The notes beneath the pieces are model-generated. The model was given only the letters and a program-made list of their open reading frames with translations, did no database searches and had not been told where the DNA came from. This document shows positions 51,854-53,500 of a stretch of 53,500 bases of DNA, one piece after another (positions within the stretch are counted from its first letter, which is position 1; each line of letters starts with the position of its first letter). The DNA comes from Candidatus Saccharimonadota bacterium (GTDB taxonomy: Bacteria > Patescibacteriota > Saccharimonadia > Saccharimonadales > Saccharimonadaceae). The DNA is taken from assembly GCA_017404955.1 (NCBI GenBank), contig JAFRBH010000011.1, forward strand, positions 109,453 to 162,952, in the 5' to 3' direction. Both the position numbers and the translations under genes were made by a program.

Positions 51854-53500
51854 ATGTCCAAATCAAAAATCAAAGTTTCAAGGAGCGCTATTCTCGCTTC
51901 AATCTTCGTCATGGGGGGGGGGTCACTTTTCCTAGCTCTTAGCAACCCCGGCAGCGTTTCAGCTGTTGACACCTCGGTTACTTCACCAGGCTCTCAAATC
52001 TCAGTCACCCTGCCAGACATCATCGCACTCAGGGTCATGAATAAACAAAACACACAAGAAATCACTAGTCTCGCTCTAGACTTGATGCCTACTCCAAACG
52101 GCGCTTTCACCAAAGACAGTATGCTAGCAGAGGTCTCCACCTCTAATGTCAGCGGTTACAAACTCTACGTTTCTACCATCGGACAAGATCACGAAGATAA
52201 TTATACCAACGCACTCATCAATCAAGATAGTAGTATCGCTCCAAGTGTTGGCACTATCCCAACTTTGCCACAAAACGTTTCCGTCACAGAGGCGGCTTAC
52301 AGAGCCTCGGGCTCTCCTTATCGTGGAACTTGGGGATACAGCACTAACGGCCTTACCATCACTCCAGGCAGTACTGAGGCTGACCCACCTACTATTACTG
52401 AAGTAACAGATACTAGTGCAATCACTTATAGCTTTTTCCCAGTTCAGGGCGATAGTGCTATGCTAAAATCTACAGCCGTGTCTGTATCTAAAGAGCTCAC
52501 TCCGGTTACTGTTGGTATCAACGCTACCAGCTCGGTCTCTGCCGGTACTTACGCCAATATCGTAGAATACACCGCCACTGCCAATCCAGCACCTACTGAT
52601 TACACTATCGATTTTGATGCCAATGTCACTATCGAAAACATGCCAAATAAGATTGTCATTTCTTCACTTTCTCCAACTCAAGATGTCGTTTTGCCATCTA
52701 CCGCACCGACTAGAGCTGGCTTTGCCTTCAAGGGCTGGAATACCAGTGCTGACGGCACCGGTACCATGTATCAGCCAGGTGATACCGTCCATCTCGAGGC
52801 TGATGACCAGGATCCTAGCGCTTCCAATATTACCCTCTATGCTATCTGGGGTAGCCCAGCCTTCTGGGGTATGACTTACATGCAAGAGATGCGAAGCGAC
52901 ACCTGCCAAGAACTCACCACCCCAGCAAGGACCGCCACCCAGTACGATGTGGACGGTTCTCACGAGGGCGATAATACCTACATCCCGCAGCGTACCCTTT
53001 ACGACTGGCGTGGCGCTAACGGTGCTGGAAACAGCAGCAACAAAGTAGCTCCAGATTCCGCTAACGCTAAAAGCTATACAGTAAGGAAACTTGCCGATGG
53101 CAACTGTTGGATGACAGAGAATTTACAGATTCCACTTTCTGCTGGTACTACCATTGAGGCTTCCTACAACTCCACCCCTGCTGCCTACTCCTTTACCCCG
53201 ACCTCTTGTGGTAGCAACGGTGCCTGTTCGATGAACGGCAATACTGTGGCTAGTGGCGCATACTACTACTCTTGGTACGCTGCTACCGCCGAGACTGGTA
53301 CCAGTAGCGATATCAATGTGGATACTTCTGCCTCTATCTGCCCAATTGGTTGGAGACTGCCAGCAAACTATACTATAGATTCCACCAAGTCTTATGGTTC
53401 ACTCACTAACGCCTATAACCTCACTTCCGGTGGTGCTAACAATTCCCAGAACCACGTCTCTGAACTAGAATCATCCCCACTTAATTTCGCGCGTTCCGGC
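51854..53500 (+). CDS. Giant surface protein with InlB-type repeat and FISUMP domain, 3' end outside window
   Basis: 549 codons are visible and the frame stays open to the window end. Signal peptide about 1-37 (MSKSKIKVSRSAILAS ... GSVSAVD). Residues about 250-335 match a Listeria-Bacteroides (InlB B) repeat (RAGFAFKGWNTSADGTG, then LYAIWG). From about 375 a FISUMP domain begins (YTVRKLADGNCWMTENLQ). Such proteins are exported adhesins. GGAGGT precedes ATG. Codons 20-23 contain ten consecutive G (51913-51922); this count keeps the frame open, and a change by one would stop translation early. Confidence 0.85.
   Translation, partial: MSKSKIKVSRSAILASIFVMGGGSLFLALSNPGSVSAVDTSVTSPGSQISVTLPDIIALRVMNKQNTQEITSLALDLMPTPNGAFTKDSMLAEVSTSNVSGYKLYVSTIGQDHEDNYTNALINQDSSIAPSVGTIPTLPQNVSVTEAAYRASGSPYRGTWGYSTNGLTITPGSTEADPPTITEVTDTSAITYSFFPVQGDSAMLKSTAVSVSKELTPVTVGINATSSVSAGTYANIVEYTATANPAPTDYTIDFDANVTIENMPNKIVISSLSPTQDVVLPSTAPTRAGFAFKGWNTSADGTGTMYQPGDTVHLEADDQDPSASNITLYAIWGSPAFWGMTYMQEMRSDTCQELTTPARTATQYDVDGSHEGDNTYIPQRTLYDWRGANGAGNSSNKVAPDSANAKSYTVRKLADGNCWMTENLQIPLSAGTTIEASYNSTPAAYSFTPTSCGSNGACSMNGNTVASGAYYYSWYAATAETGTSSDINVDTSASICPIGWRLPANYTIDSTKSYGSLTNAYNLTSGGANNSQNHVSELESSPLNFARSG

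Noticed and set aside
1-53500. TGA read as glycine, as in Gracilibacteria/Absconditabacteria
   Set aside because: TGA ends several complete genes at the expected length, and conserved Gly positions use GGN codons.
1-53500. Insertion sequences or prophage
   Set aside because: No transposase, integrase, terminal inverted repeats or phage structural genes were seen; the nuclease at 45489 is the only mobile-like gene.

Overview
This window is a chromosome segment with short intergenic gaps and roughly 40% G+C by eye. It uses the standard code: TGA ends clpC-like and vanZ-like genes. It most resembles a Candidate Phyla Radiation bacterium, probably Saccharibacteria (TM7). The reasons are a type IV pilus operon ending in pilin-like genes, a FISUMP/InlB-repeat giant surface protein, a lamin-tail-domain surface protein with Cys-rich repeats, short versions of house-keeping proteins (TsaB, TilS), ComEC without its C-terminal nuclease domain, and almost no biosynthetic genes. 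The assignment rests on family recognition, not on a marker-gene comparison.

Layout. 1-6645: a large surface protein (5' end outside the window) followed by four pilin-like genes, read here as a pilus-tip/minor-pilin operon. 6656-6926: promoter, a 30-bp copy of the 5' end of the initiator tRNA, the tRNA-fMet itself and a two-way terminator. 6940-9447 (minus): a disulfide-reductase homologue lacking its cysteines, a Lys/Ala-rich protein and a membrane protein. 9594-11309: lamin-tail surface protein. 11332-13380: CIRCE-controlled dnaK. 13424-19246 (minus): DUF2238 membrane protein, a membrane-anchored ClpC-like ATPase with a degenerate first ATPase site and its small partner, tsaB, tsaE and the pilus ATPase pilB. 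19410-23406: TetR-like regulator, membrane protein, RNase Y, YebC. 23481-26139: uppP, a probable structured RNA at 24352-24620, a DsbA-like oxidoreductase and a CBS protein. 26167-33688: aspS, then a VTC polyphosphate polymerase/DUF4956/carbohydrate-binding trio, a CtpE-like P-type ATPase and a histidine phosphatase. 33693-37083: two proline tRNAs around a GT39-like glycosyltransferase, then VanZ-like and flippase-like membrane proteins. 37138-38484: a uracil permease of higher G+C. 38636-42779: two small secreted/membrane proteins, a 44-codon gene, and a RimB-like protease with RimK and a second ATP-grasp ligase. 42829-47722: comEC, recA, a DUF1016/YhcG-type nuclease of foreign composition, a NUDIX hydrolase and recX. 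47634-51653: PRC-barrel protein, tilS, lepA, a 38-bp tandem repeat and an adenylate-kinase-like protein. 51854-end: a giant surface protein with a ten-G tract in its signal peptide.

The genes fit an organism that lives on the surface of other cells: pili, adhesins, DNA uptake (comEC, recA, recX, pilB), membrane quality control, and scavenging (uraA, glycolipid handling) with little metabolism of its own. Expression signals are mixed. Many genes have a Shine-Dalgarno sequence, but at least a dozen have a -10 box only 6-9 bases before ATG, which implies leaderless mRNAs. The best candidates for new biology are the poly-G tract, the half-tRNA leader of tRNA-fMet, the unidentified RNA at 24352, the 18-bp divergent tilS/lepA promoter, and the two enzyme modules (VTC/P-type ATPase and RimB/RimK/ATP-grasp).
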